Origin: an uncultured Eubacteriales bacterium | Lineage (GTDB): Bacteria; Bacillota; Clostridia; Lachnospirales; CAMVHY01 | NCBI GenBank assembly: GCA_948543815.1 | Contig: CAOVHW010000001.1 | Location: 86,382-150,381, forward strand | Reading direction: 5' to 3' | Length of the DNA stretch: 64,000 bases | Shown: one piece after another, positions 17,717 to 25,307 of the stretch | Numbering within the stretch: position 1 is the first letter of the stretch | Layout: each line of letters starts with the position of its first letter | Program-made: the position numbers and the translations under genes | Notes under the pieces: generated by a model | What the model was told of the DNA's origin: nothing | Seen by the model: the letters and a program-made list of their open reading frames with translations, nothing else | Databases searched by the model: none

Positions 17717-19663
17717 CTAGTCAGTATACAAAATAATTTTTGTATCGCTATTTATTTTTTCATTTGGTAAAGGAAATTGTTTATGAATAATTTCGCCATC
17801 TCCTATAATTTCATATTTTATTTTCATTTTAATAAGTTCAGATTTAACCTGCGAAACTTTTAGCTCTAAAAAATTTGGTACCGAAATCTCATTCGTTTCA
17901 GGTAATTCTAATTCCTCAGCACTATATCGCGGTTTGATATTTAAATAAGGTAAAGCATTTTCTAAAACTTCTTTCATAATTGGCCCGGCAACTTGCCCAC
18001 CATAATAAATTCCTTGTGGCTCATCTATTAGTACTAAAGTCATAACGATAGGATTCTCAGCTGGTGCAAACGTAAGAAATGATGCAATATATTTACCACT
18101 ACGTCGTGGAAGCTTTTCACTTGTTGCAGTTTTCCCTCCAATTCTAAAGCCAGGAATGTAAGCTTTATGTCCAGTACCTTTTGCAACTACGCTTTCCAAT
18201 ATCCATTTCATAGTTGCGGAAGTTTTTGCAGAAACTGTCTGGCGTCCTTTACGATATTTTATTTGTTTCACAATATTTCCATCGGCATCCAAAATTTTTA
18301 CGGCAAAATGCGGCGTGATTAATTGTCCACCGTTTACAACAGAAGATGCCGCGCGCATTAATTGTAATGGAGTGATTTGGAAAGATTGGCCGAATCCCAT
18401 AGTTGCGAGTTCAACAGGTCCGACATTTTTTAATTTGTGCATAATGCCGACGGCTTCACCTGGTAAATCTACGCCGGTTTTGTCATTGAATCCAAATTTA
18501 TTCATGTATTTGTAAAAAGTTTGCGCGCCCAATTTTTCAGCGATTTCCATAAAAACGGGATTGCAAGAATTTTGGACGCCTTCGACGAAAGATTCACTGC
18601 CATGATTGCGAGGGAAGCGCCAACATTTTATAGTGCGGCCACCGACAACTTTTGCGCCCGAACAATTAAAACGAGTTTCGGGGGTAACAGCGCCTTCTTC
18701 CAAGCCAGCGGCCGACGTAATTATTTTGAACGAAGAGCCGGGTTCATATGTATCATTGATGCTAAAGTTACGCCACATTTGATTTAACGCGTCATTTTTT
18801 TCTTTTTCGGGTAAACTTTGCCAGACAGCAGCAAGTTGCGGCGAATTTATTTTAAATGGTTCATTCAAATCAAAATCAGGTTTGTTTGCCATCGCATAAA
18901 TTTCGCCATTTTGCGGATTCATTAAAATAATTGTGCCGCGCTTAGCTTTTTTTGCTTCAAGTGCTTTTTCCAAAGCTTGCTCAGCGTATTGTTGTAAAAC
19001 AATGTCCAAACTTAAGACTAAATTATTTCCGGCGGTAGGTTCTTTGCGGTATTCCTGACCGTTTTTCAATTCGCGGCCACTTGCATCAGTTTCCGTCATT
19101 ATTTTTCCGGGTTTACCTTTTAAAAATTTGTCATATTTAGCTTCGAGACCGATAATTCCTTGATTATCTTTGCCGACGAATCCAATTACTTGTGACGCCA
19201 AATTTGAATAAGGGTAAACGCGTTTGATATCTTCATCAATAACGACGCCTTCGAGATTTAATTTACGAATTTCATCGGCGAGATTTTTATCAACTTTTAT
19301 TTTAATACGTTCGAGAGCAACACGTTTGTTAACTTTTTTTAACACGGTTTCATAATCCATATCTAATTTTTGCGACAAGATACTGGCAATTTTTTCGGGC
19401 TCACGGATTTGTGCATGGATAACACTGACGGATGCAACGGTTTCAGTTTTAGCAATGCCATTCATATTTCGGTCGAAGATAGTGCCACGATTAGGGGCAA
19501 TTAATCGGTCACGAGTTTGTTGTTCGTAAGCTTTAGCTTGCCAAAAATTTGCTTGCATAGATTGTATAAAAAAAACTCGTGCGCATAGTCCGAATATAAT
19601 TAATTCAAAGAGTACGAGGAATGCCAAAAGTTTTTTTTTGACAAGAATATTTGGTTTGTTCAT
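17717..19663 (-). CDS. spoVD: SpoVD-type penicillin-binding protein (class B transpeptidase with PASTA)
   Basis: 648 residues. A single N-terminal membrane segment is followed by the PBP dimerisation domain (P-N-R-G-T-I-F-D-R near residue 54), the transpeptidase domain with G-S-S-F-K (S-x-x-K) and S-C-N (S-x-N), and a C-terminal PASTA domain. The third motif reads K-T-A-T-S-E rather than K-T-G; I recall this variant in SpoVD-like proteins but cannot check it here. The start is ATG 19663 with AAGGCGG upstream; the frame also opens nine codons earlier. SpoVD makes spore-cortex peptidoglycan; a vegetative FtsI role is the alternative, because the gene is outside a division cluster. Confidence 0.85.
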   Translation of the reverse strand: MNKPNILVKKKLLAFLVLFELIIFGLCARVFFIQSMQANFWQAKAYEQQTRDRLIAPNRGTIFDRNMNGIAKTETVASVSVIHAQIREPEKIASILSQKLDMDYETVLKKVNKRVALERIKIKVDKNLADEIRKLNLEGVVIDEDIKRVYPYSNLASQVIGFVGKDNQGIIGLEAKYDKFLKGKPGKIMTETDASGRELKNGQEYRKEPTAGNNLVLSLDIVLQQYAEQALEKALEAKKAKRGTIILMNPQNGEIYAMANKPDFDLNEPFKINSPQLAAVWQSLPEKEKNDALNQMWRNFSINDTYEPGSSFKIITSAAGLEEGAVTPETRFNCSGAKVVGGRTIKCWRFPRNHGSESFVEGVQNSCNPVFMEIAEKLGAQTFYKYMNKFGFNDKTGVDLPGEAVGIMHKLKNVGPVELATMGFGQSFQITPLQLMRAASSVVNGGQLITPHFAVKILDADGNIVKQIKYRKGRQTVSAKTSATMKWILESVVAKGTGHKAYIPGFRIGGKTATSEKLPRRSGKYIASFLTFAPAENPIVMTLVLIDEPQGIYYGGQVAGPIMKEVLENALPYLNIKPRYSAEELELPETNEISVPNFLELKVSQVKSELIKMKIKYEIIGDGEIIHKQFPLPNEKINSDTKIILYTD

Positions 19664-19729
19664 AAAATCCGCCGCCTTTTTTACTATCATATTTTATAGT
19701 GGCGGAAAAAATAACTTTAAATAAATGAT

Positions 19730-19993
19730 TTACAAAATAAGTGATTCATATAATTGTGAGTTTTGGCTTGGAATTTCATCAGAAATACTTTTTTGTTTTT
19801 GGATTTTGGTTTTTAAACTTTTTTTATTGTTAATTTTTATTTGTTCATCAGAATTTGAATTTTGATTTATTTTTTCATGAACATTAAGGAAAAAATTTTT
19901 AAGTAATTGAAAGTTTTTTTTTAAAGTTTCGGATTTAAAACTTTCTTTGATTATAGTTGTACGGCTAGTTACAAGGCTTCGATTGTTTTCCAT
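19730..19993 (-). CDS. Small basic protein of unknown function
   Basis: 87 residues, not recognised. AAAGGAGG stands 8 bp before the ATG, a strong sign that it is translated. The protein is rich in Lys, Asn and Ser, without a signal peptide or membrane segment. An amphipathic helical stretch (residues ~18-45) is followed by a polar, probably disordered tail. It lies alone between spoVD and the SpoU methyltransferase gene. Its composition resembles the tails of the repeat/TM-hairpin proteins in this window, but no homology can be claimed. Confidence 0.65.
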   Translation of the reverse strand: MENNRSLVTSRTTIIKESFKSETLKKNFQLLKNFFLNVHEKINQNSNSDEQIKINNKKSLKTKIQKQKSISDEIPSQNSQLYESLIL

Positions 19994-20039
19994 ATTTATA
20001 GACCTCCTTTTTTTATGATATGTAGGAGGACATTTTTAG

Positions 20040-20804
20040 TTACAAAAAATATTTTTGTCTCCACGCTTCATATAATAATATGCTCGTGGCAGTAGAAATA
20101 TTCAGTGATTCAACTTTATTTTTCATTGGAATTTTAATAATTTGGTCGGCTTGCGATAAAACATTTTCAGAAATTCCATTTGCTTCATTGCCAACAATTA
20201 TTGCGCATTTAGATTTAAAATTTGCGTCGAAACAAAATTTTTTAGCGTTTCCCGATGCAGCAAAAATTTTAACATCATTATTTTTTAATTTTGGCAAATA
20301 AATTTCTAAATCACAATCAGTTGCAATGTTCAATTTAAAAATATTTCCAGCGGTTGCGCGCAAAACTTTGGGATTATACAAATCGACAGAACCTTTTGAA
20401 ATAATCAAACCATCAACGTTAAACGCGGCGCAGCTTCGAATTAATGTTCCGAGATTTCCAGGGTCATTTATTTTTTCAGCGATAACGAATAAAGAATTTT
20501 CTTTCAATGTAAAATCATCAAGACAAAAATTTTTTTTCGCACATATTGCTAAAATACCTTGAGAATGTTTTGTATCGGCGATTTGTGCAAATAATTTATC
20601 GGGTAAAACAAATACGTTGGCATAATTTTTAGCCAACGCAAATGATTGAGCAACAACAATTTTGTTTATTTGCCATGATGGCGGGATTTCGTCAACAAAT
20701 TTTTTGCCTTCGATGATAAATTGATTTGACTTATCGCGGTAATTTTTTTCACGTAATTTTAAAATTTCGCGTATTAATTTATTATTGCGGCTTTCAATCA
20801 GCAT
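20040..20804 (-). CDS. SpoU/TrmH-family RNA 2'-O-methyltransferase
   Basis: 254 residues. An N-terminal RNA-binding-like domain precedes the SPOUT domain, with the three knot motifs in order: N-D-P-G-N-L-G-T-L-I-R, I-V-G-N-E-A-N-G-I-S and I-P-M-x(5)-E-S-L-N-[IV]-S. It should methylate a ribose in rRNA or tRNA using SAM; the target nucleotide is unknown. The start codon overlaps the ktrA stop (TAATG), so it is the last gene of a ktrB-ktrA-spoU operon. Confidence 0.93.
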   Translation of the reverse strand: MLIESRNNKLIREILKLREKNYRDKSNQFIIEGKKFVDEIPPSWQINKIVVAQSFALAKNYANVFVLPDKLFAQIADTKHSQGILAICAKKNFCLDDFTLKENSLFVIAEKINDPGNLGTLIRSCAAFNVDGLIISKGSVDLYNPKVLRATAGNIFKLNIATDCDLEIYLPKLKNNDVKIFAASGNAKKFCFDANFKSKCAIIVGNEANGISENVLSQADQIIKIPMKNKVESLNISTATSILLYEAWRQKYFL

Positions 20805-21478
20805 TATGCGTCACCGTTTTTAGCTTTAGCATTTGCATTTTCAATATCAGTATTCAAGCCGATGACGATTAAGATATCGTCGGGCAAAATGAATTCGTTG
20901 ATATTGGGCAAAATAATCAACTTGTTTTTACGTTTTATGCCGATGACGTTTAAGCCGAATTTTGCACGTATATCCAATTTAAAGATGGTGTGGCCATACC
21001 AATCGTTTATCGGTTCGATTTCGGCAATGCTATATTCTTCCGACAAATTTATGTAATCAATAAGATTTGTTGTGATTAAGTTTGTGGCAAATTTGATGCC
21101 CATTTCGCGCTCAGGCATGACAACTTTATCGGCGCCGATTTTTTCAAATATTTTTTTTTGCAATAAATTTTCAGCGCGAACAATTACATATTTTGCGCCT
21201 TTTTCTTTGGCAATTAATGTTGACATGATGCTTGAATTCATGTCCGAACCGATAGCAATAATGACAAAGTCGTAATTGTTTAACCCAAGTGCATCCATTG
21301 CATTTTCATCAGTAATATCGGCTTGAACGACATGTGTTGCGCATGAAGAAAATTCCTGAACGGTAACATAATCGCGGTCGCATGCCAAAACATTACAACC
21401 ATTTTCAAATAAAGTATGGGCGAGACTTTGTCCGAAGCGTCCGAGGCCAAGTATTGCAAATTGTTTATCTTTACTCAT
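20804..21478 (-). CDS. ktrA: K+ uptake regulatory subunit (RCK domain)
   Basis: 224 residues from ATG 21478, with AAAGGTG upstream; GTG 21487 is in frame but overlaps the ribosome site. A Rossmann RCK_N domain opens with G-L-G-R-F-G near residue 12 and an acidic C-D-R-D end to strand 2. A TrkA_C domain follows in the second half, which binds c-di-AMP in several Firmicute KtrA/KtrC proteins. It gates KtrB, encoded 12 bp upstream. Confidence 0.93.
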   Translation of the reverse strand: MSKDKQFAILGLGRFGQSLAHTLFENGCNVLACDRDYVTVQEFSSCATHVVQADITDENAMDALGLNNYDFVIIAIGSDMNSSIMSTLIAKEKGAKYVIVRAENLLQKKIFEKIGADKVVMPEREMGIKFATNLITTNLIDYINLSEEYSIAEIEPINDWYGHTIFKLDIRAKFGLNVIGIKRKNKLIILPNINEFILPDDILIVIGLNTDIENANAKAKNGDA

Positions 21479-21490
21479 TTTATTCACCTT

Positions 21491-22885
21491 TTATCCGATA
21501 ATAACTTTTTCTTGCGGATAATTTATAATATTATTTGTATTTGCACGTTTGAGGAATAAAGCAACGGCGATACTAATAGGGCCAAGCTTTCCAATCATCA
21601 TATCTATGCAAATAATTAATTTGCCGATGGTTGAGAGGTGCGACATTACGCCGACAGTTAATCCAACGGTTCCAACGGCTGATGAAGTTTCAAAAATTAT
21701 ATCCAAAAAATCCAAATTTGGATGAAAAATGCTAAGCAGCAAGCTTGAGATAAATATCGCGGCGAAATTAAAAAATGTAATTGTCAAAGCTTTTTGGAGA
21801 TTGTAAAAAGATATTGTACGCTCAAAAATTTCTATTCTGTTGCTACCTTTTGTGGCGTTGATAACTGACAAAACTAAGACGGCAAATGTAACAGTTTTGA
21901 CGCCACCGGCAGTTCCACCGGGCGAGCCGCCGATAAACATTAAAATTATTGTAATAAGTTTTGATACCGGGCGCAAGCCATGTTCACTTATAGAATTAAA
22001 GCCGGCGGTACGTGCCGATACAGATTGAAAGAATGACGCAAATATTTTTTCAGAAAGTTTAGAATTTGCGAGAGTTGCTGGATTTGTGAATTCACACATA
22101 AAAATTAATGCGGCGCCGCAAAAAGTTAAAATTATGCTCGAAATTATAACAAGCTTGGAGTGAAGTTTCAAACGTTCAAATTTTTGCAGCAGTGTTAATT
22201 TTTTATATGCTAAATCGATGAAAACGTGGAAACAATCTTCGATAACGACGTAGCCGATACCACCGAGCGTGATTAAAATCATAACGGTTAAATTTACTGT
22301 GATATCATTGACGAACGGAACCATGTTATTATTGCCGATGAGGTCGAAGCCCGCATTACAGTAAGCGGAAATTGAATGAAAGATGCCGAGAAAGATTGCC
22401 CAATAAAAATTTATATCGGGCAAGAACATAAATCGGACGCTTAGGACTAAGGCGCCGAAGCCTTGCATAACTAAAACCCAGCAGGAAATTTTTTTTACGA
22501 ATGCAACGATACCTTTATAATTTAATTGATTAAGGGATTCTTGGATAATGAGGCGTTCTTTGAGCGTAATTTTTTTACCGATTAAAATAAAAAGAGCGGC
22601 AATAATGGTCATGAACCCGAGGCCGCCAATTTCAATTAAAGTCATAATGACAAGTTTACCGAACAAGCTCCATTGCCATAAAGTATTTTTTACGATTAAA
22701 CCAGTAACGCATAGGGCAGAGGTTGCGGTAAAGAAAGCATCGATGAAACTTACACCGTTAGTTTTACTAGAGATAGGGAGCCAAAGTAAAATACATCCGA
22801 CAAATTGAATAAGTAAGAATGCGAGGATTAAGATGTGAGTAGGCGATAATTTTTTTGCTAGTAGGTAAAATTTTGTTGCGCGCAT
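21491..22885 (-). CDS. ktrB: K+ transporter membrane subunit KtrB/TrkH family
   Basis: 464 residues with four M1-P-M2 repeats typical of SKT-family potassium channels. The four selectivity-filter segments are visible around S-A-L-C-V-T-G-L, Y-C-N-A-G-F-D, A-R-T-A-G-F-N and S-A-V-G-T-V-G-L. It forms the pore of a Na+- or ATP-dependent K+ uptake system with KtrA. The ribosome site is AAAGGAAC before ATG 22885. The leader from the promoter at 22922-22950 is only ~30 bp, too short for a ydaO-type riboswitch. Confidence 0.94.
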   Translation of the reverse strand: MRATKFYLLAKKLSPTHILILAFLLIQFVGCILLWLPISSKTNGVSFIDAFFTATSALCVTGLIVKNTLWQWSLFGKLVIMTLIEIGGLGFMTIIAALFILIGKKITLKERLIIQESLNQLNYKGIVAFVKKISCWVLVMQGFGALVLSVRFMFLPDINFYWAIFLGIFHSISAYCNAGFDLIGNNNMVPFVNDITVNLTVMILITLGGIGYVVIEDCFHVFIDLAYKKLTLLQKFERLKLHSKLVIISSIILTFCGAALIFMCEFTNPATLANSKLSEKIFASFFQSVSARTAGFNSISEHGLRPVSKLITIILMFIGGSPGGTAGGVKTVTFAVLVLSVINATKGSNRIEIFERTISFYNLQKALTITFFNFAAIFISSLLLSIFHPNLDFLDIIFETSSAVGTVGLTVGVMSHLSTIGKLIICIDMMIGKLGPISIAVALFLKRANTNNIINYPQEKVIIG

Positions 22886-22921
22886 ATTAAAAGTTCCTTT
22901 CGATAAAAATTTAATGAGAAC

Positions 22922-22950
22922 ACTTTAGCACTGTGAATAAAAAAATACAA
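22922..22950 (-). promoter_or_regulatory. Promoter of the ktrBA operon
   Basis: Minus strand TTGTAT, 17 bp, TAAAGT, with the expected transcript start about 30 bp before ktrB. A cluster of DnaA boxes lies ~75 bp further upstream. Confidence 0.5.
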
Positions 22951-23024
22951 GGAAAATTTTATAGTGGAAGTTCTTAGTGAGATGTTCACATTTTAATTAA
23001 CATAGCAAAATAAATATCAATGAG

Positions 23025-23054
23025 TTATGCACATACTTATCAACATTATCCACA
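23025..23054 (+). promoter_or_regulatory. Cluster of three DnaA-box-like 9-mers
   Basis: Three same-strand 9-mers sit back to back: TTATGCACA (23025-23033), TTATCAACA (23037-23045) and the exact consensus TTATCCACA (23046-23054). They lie in the 240-bp AT-rich gap between the rpsR terminator and the ktrB promoter. They could be a DnaA-titration or regulatory site, or part of an origin region, since rpsF-ssb-rpsR is origin-proximal in Bacillus. Confidence 0.6.
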
Positions 23055-23095
23055 GGAAAAATAAATTTTCATATGTTGATTAATAGAAATAGACG

Positions 23096-23127
23096 TAAAA
23101 AAACCTTGCGCAATTAGGCAAGGTTTT
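23096..23127 (-). terminator. Terminator of the rpsF-ssb-rpsR operon
   Basis: Minus strand CCTTGC/GCAAGG stem with an eight-base loop and a seven-T run, starting at the rpsR stop codon. Confidence 0.85.
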
Positions 23128-23353
23128 AGTTTAAAGAAAAAGGTAAAAGTGCTAAATGTCTAGCACGTTTGATAGCATTAGTAACAATACGTTGATGTTT
23201 CGCACAAGTTCCAGTAATTCTACGTGGGAGAATTTTCCCACGTTCAGAGATAAATTTACGGAGTTTTATAACATCTTTATAATCGAGAGAGTCAATTTTA
23301 TCGACACAAAATGAGCAAACTTTTTTTTTCTTAATATGACGTTTTTGAATCAA
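23126..23353 (-). CDS. rpsR: 30S ribosomal protein S18
   Basis: A 75-residue protein with the S18 core (Y-K-D-V-x-x-L-R-x-F-[IV]-S-E-R-G-K-I-L-P-R-R-[IV]-T split over residues 23-46) and a basic N-terminus carrying a C-S-F-C pair. The start is TTG 23353, with AGGAGG 8 bp upstream. S18 binds S6 on the 30S platform; both are encoded in the rpsF-ssb-rpsR operon. Confidence 0.97.
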   Translation of the reverse strand: MIQKRHIKKKKVCSFCVDKIDSLDYKDVIKLRKFISERGKILPRRITGTCAKHQRIVTNAIKRARHLALLPFSLN

Positions 23354-23370
23354 TTTATAAGCCTCCTTAT

Positions 23371-23835
23371 TTAGAATGGTAAATCATCGTCATCTAAATC
23401 ATCAATTAATTCGTTAATAGCAGAATTTGAGTTATTACTTGAAGAATATGAACTATTATCTGAAGAATCTGAGTCATCAGATGTATTGTTTTTTTTCATA
23501 CGCGATTCATAAGCGCTTTTACTTTCACCGAAATTTTGTTCTTCAATAATAACTTCGGTAATCCAACGTTTTTGACCATTTTGGTCATCATAGCTACGAT
23601 TTTGAAGGCGTCCGCAGATACAAATTAACATTCCTTTTTTCAGATATTTTTCAGCGAATTCACCTTGTTTGCCGAACGCAACACAATTAAAGAAATCTGC
23701 ATCAGGTTCACCATCACGTTTAAAGCGACGGTCGACAGCGAGAGAATATCTAGCGACAGCGAGAGGAGTTTCACTTTGGGAGTAACGGATTTCGGGATCA
23801 CGCGTTAAGCGGCCCATTAAGATAACTTTATTCAT
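23371..23835 (-). CDS. ssb: Single-stranded DNA-binding protein
   Basis: A 154-residue OB-fold protein beginning M-N-K-V-I-L-M-G-R-L-T-R-D-P-E. A Ser/Asn-rich disordered linker leads to the acidic tip D-D-D-D-L-P-F that recruits replication and repair partners. It lies between rpsF and rpsR, the usual Firmicute order. GGAGGT precedes the ATG. Confidence 0.97.
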   Translation of the reverse strand: MNKVILMGRLTRDPEIRYSQSETPLAVARYSLAVDRRFKRDGEPDADFFNCVAFGKQGEFAEKYLKKGMLICICGRLQNRSYDDQNGQKRWITEVIIEEQNFGESKSAYESRMKKNNTSDDSDSSDNSSYSSSNNSNSAINELIDDLDDDDLPF

Positions 23836-23843
23836 AATACCTC

Positions 23844-24131
23844 CTAAACATCTTTACGGATAATAAGATAGCGAAGGACATTTTCAGTGATACGTAATTT
23901 AGCTTCGAGTTCGATAGGGACATTAGCAGAGGAATTAAAAGAGATGAAGTAATAGAAACCGAGGTTACATTTTTTAATTTCGTATGCCAATTTTTTTTTA
24001 CCCCAATTATCAATTTTTTCGATAGACGCACCAGATTTTTCGAGCATATTTTTAATAGATTCGAACTGGGAATTAAGGTCATCATCGGATAAATTAGGAT
24101 TAAGAACCAAAGCCAATTCATATTGACTCAT
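23844..24131 (-). CDS. rpsF: 30S ribosomal protein S6
   Basis: 95 residues from ATG 24131, chosen for AAGGAGGTG six bases upstream; the frame extends 22 codons further but the extension is hydrophobic junk. It opens Y-E-L-A-L-V-L-N-P-N-L and contains the S6 core K-L-A-Y-E-I-K-K. It is first in the rpsF-ssb-rpsR operon. Confidence 0.97.
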   Translation of the reverse strand: MSQYELALVLNPNLSDDDLNSQFESIKNMLEKSGASIEKIDNWGKKKLAYEIKKCNLGFYYFISFNSSANVPIELEAKLRITENVLRYLIIRKDV

Positions 24132-24244
24132 AATATACACCTCCTTATGGATATAGCTCACTAAAAAAGTGAACAAGGACAGCAAATATGATAACATAAA
24201 AAGTAGTAATATGCAAAAAAAATTTTTTATGAGTGATAAAAGTA

Positions 24245-24273
24245 TTGCTGCGAATTAATTTGTGTGGTAGAAT
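24245..24273 (+). promoter_or_regulatory. Promoter of rpmB
   Basis: TTGCTG, 17 bp, TAGAAT, followed by AGGAGG before the rpmB ATG. Confidence 0.55.
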
Positions 24274-24302
24274 AAATTTTAAATAGGAGGTGTAGTTTTA
24301 AA

Positions 24303-24506
24303 ATGGCAAAATGTGAGATTTGTGAGAAAGGAAACCTTAAGGGCCACAAAATTAGTATTACGAGAAGTCAGGTTTCAAGACGTGCAAAAAAAACTTGGAA
24401 GCCAAATGTCCAAAAAATAAAAATTTTCCATAATGGAACAATTAAAAAAATGAATGTTTGTACAAAATGTATGCGTACGAATAAAATTAAACGTGTAAGC
24501 GCTTAA
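24303..24506 (+). CDS. rpmB: 50S ribosomal protein L28
   Basis: 67 residues. Two Cys pairs (C-E-I-C near residue 4 and C-T-K-C near residue 55) indicate the zinc-binding form. The basic S-x-R-A-K-K-T-W-K-P-N core is typical of L28. It is monocistronic, divergent from rpsF, with its own promoter and terminator. Confidence 0.96.
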   Translation: MAKCEICEKGNLKGHKISITRSQVSRRAKKTWKPNVQKIKIFHNGTIKKMNVCTKCMRTNKIKRVSA

Positions 24507-24534
24507 AAAAATCCGCCAAATCGCGGATTTTTTT
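24505..24534 (+). terminator. Bidirectional terminator after rpmB
   Basis: AAATCCGC/GCGGATTT stem with A and T runs on either side, shared with the convergent gene ending at 24533. Confidence 0.85.
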
Positions 24535-24799
24535 ATTTATTCTGTACCATGTCAAATATTTCGTCTATGACATATAAAAGTGAATTTGGAGTTACATCAT
24601 TTTTTACAAGTTGCTCTAAGATTTTTAGTGCAAAATCATGTTCTTGAGTTATTTTATCAACACTTTCACAAGTTTTTAAATTCATATCGGTGTCAAAAAG
24701 TTCAATCTGAACGCCGAAGATATTATCGTTTTTCAGTAAATAATATTTAGCAAAAAATTTGTCATTTATTTTCTTCTCAAAGACAAGTTCTTTAGACAT
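24533..24799 (-). CDS. DUF6514-like small protein
   Basis: 88 residues. The pattern K-Y-Y-L-L-x-N-D-x-x-F-G-V-Q-I-E-L, followed by a helical half with V-x-P-x-S-L-x-x-V-I-D-E, resembles the small DUF6514 proteins of Clostridia, whose function is unknown. AAGGAG precedes the ATG by eight bases. It is convergent with rpmB and shares its terminator. Confidence 0.65.
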   Translation of the reverse strand: MSKELVFEKKINDKFFAKYYLLKNDNIFGVQIELFDTDMNLKTCESVDKITQEHDFALKILEQLVKNDVTPNSLLYVIDEIFDMVQNK

Positions 24800-24969
24800 A
24801 AAAATTGCTCCTTAAACATTTTTTATAAGTTTATTATATAAACTTAAGGAAAATGTGTATAGGAGCAAATTTCGTCAAATTTAAACAAATAAGTCATTTT
24901 GTGTCGATAAAACAAAATTATTCTGCATTATTCATACGGTTTGTATTCATAGTTAAAAAACAAAATGTA

Positions 24970-25293
24970 TCAATAAAAAGTTTCAATCTCAAGTGCTTCA
25001 GAAAATTTTGTATAAATTTTTTTGATACAATCTGTGAGTAACAATTCATTTTGTAAAAATGAACGAGTTTGTGGCTTAAGCATTAATTTTGAATACAAAC
25101 TGCTGATAATTTTTTCAGCATCAAAATTATTTTGCACGCCACTTACAAATTTAAAATGTAAATTTTTAAACTCGCGCAACGAATTCATATCGTCCGTGTC
25201 AAGATTTTTTTTTGCCAATAAATAATTTTGGTAAACATCGCTGTTTACCAAATTTGTCGTTAGTTTATCAACACATTCAAAAATTTCGTCCAT
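24970..25293 (-). CDS. YlbF/YmcA-family protein
   Basis: 107 residues, all helical, starting at ATG 25293 (AAAGGA six bases upstream, inside the end of the RNase J gene). The arrangement of two helical halves with V-Y-Q-N-Y-L-x-A-K-x-x-L and L-x-x-F-K-x-L-H-F resembles the Com_YlbF family. In Bacillus YlbF/YmcA form a complex with YaaT that directs RNase Y-dependent mRNA maturation. Here the gene overlaps the RNase J gene, which fits a role in RNA decay by linkage only. Confidence 0.7.
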   Translation of the reverse strand: MDEIFECVDKLTTNLVNSDVYQNYLLAKKNLDTDDMNSLREFKNLHFKFVSGVQNNFDAEKIISSLYSKLMLKPQTRSFLQNELLLTDCIKKIYTKFSEALEIETFY

Positions 25294-25307
25294 GCCAAGT
25301 CCTTTCA

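Noticed and set aside
22886..23095. c-di-AMP (ydaO-type) riboswitch before ktrB
   Set aside because: The transcript leader predicted from the promoter is about 30 bases and the region lacks the conserved ydaO elements.
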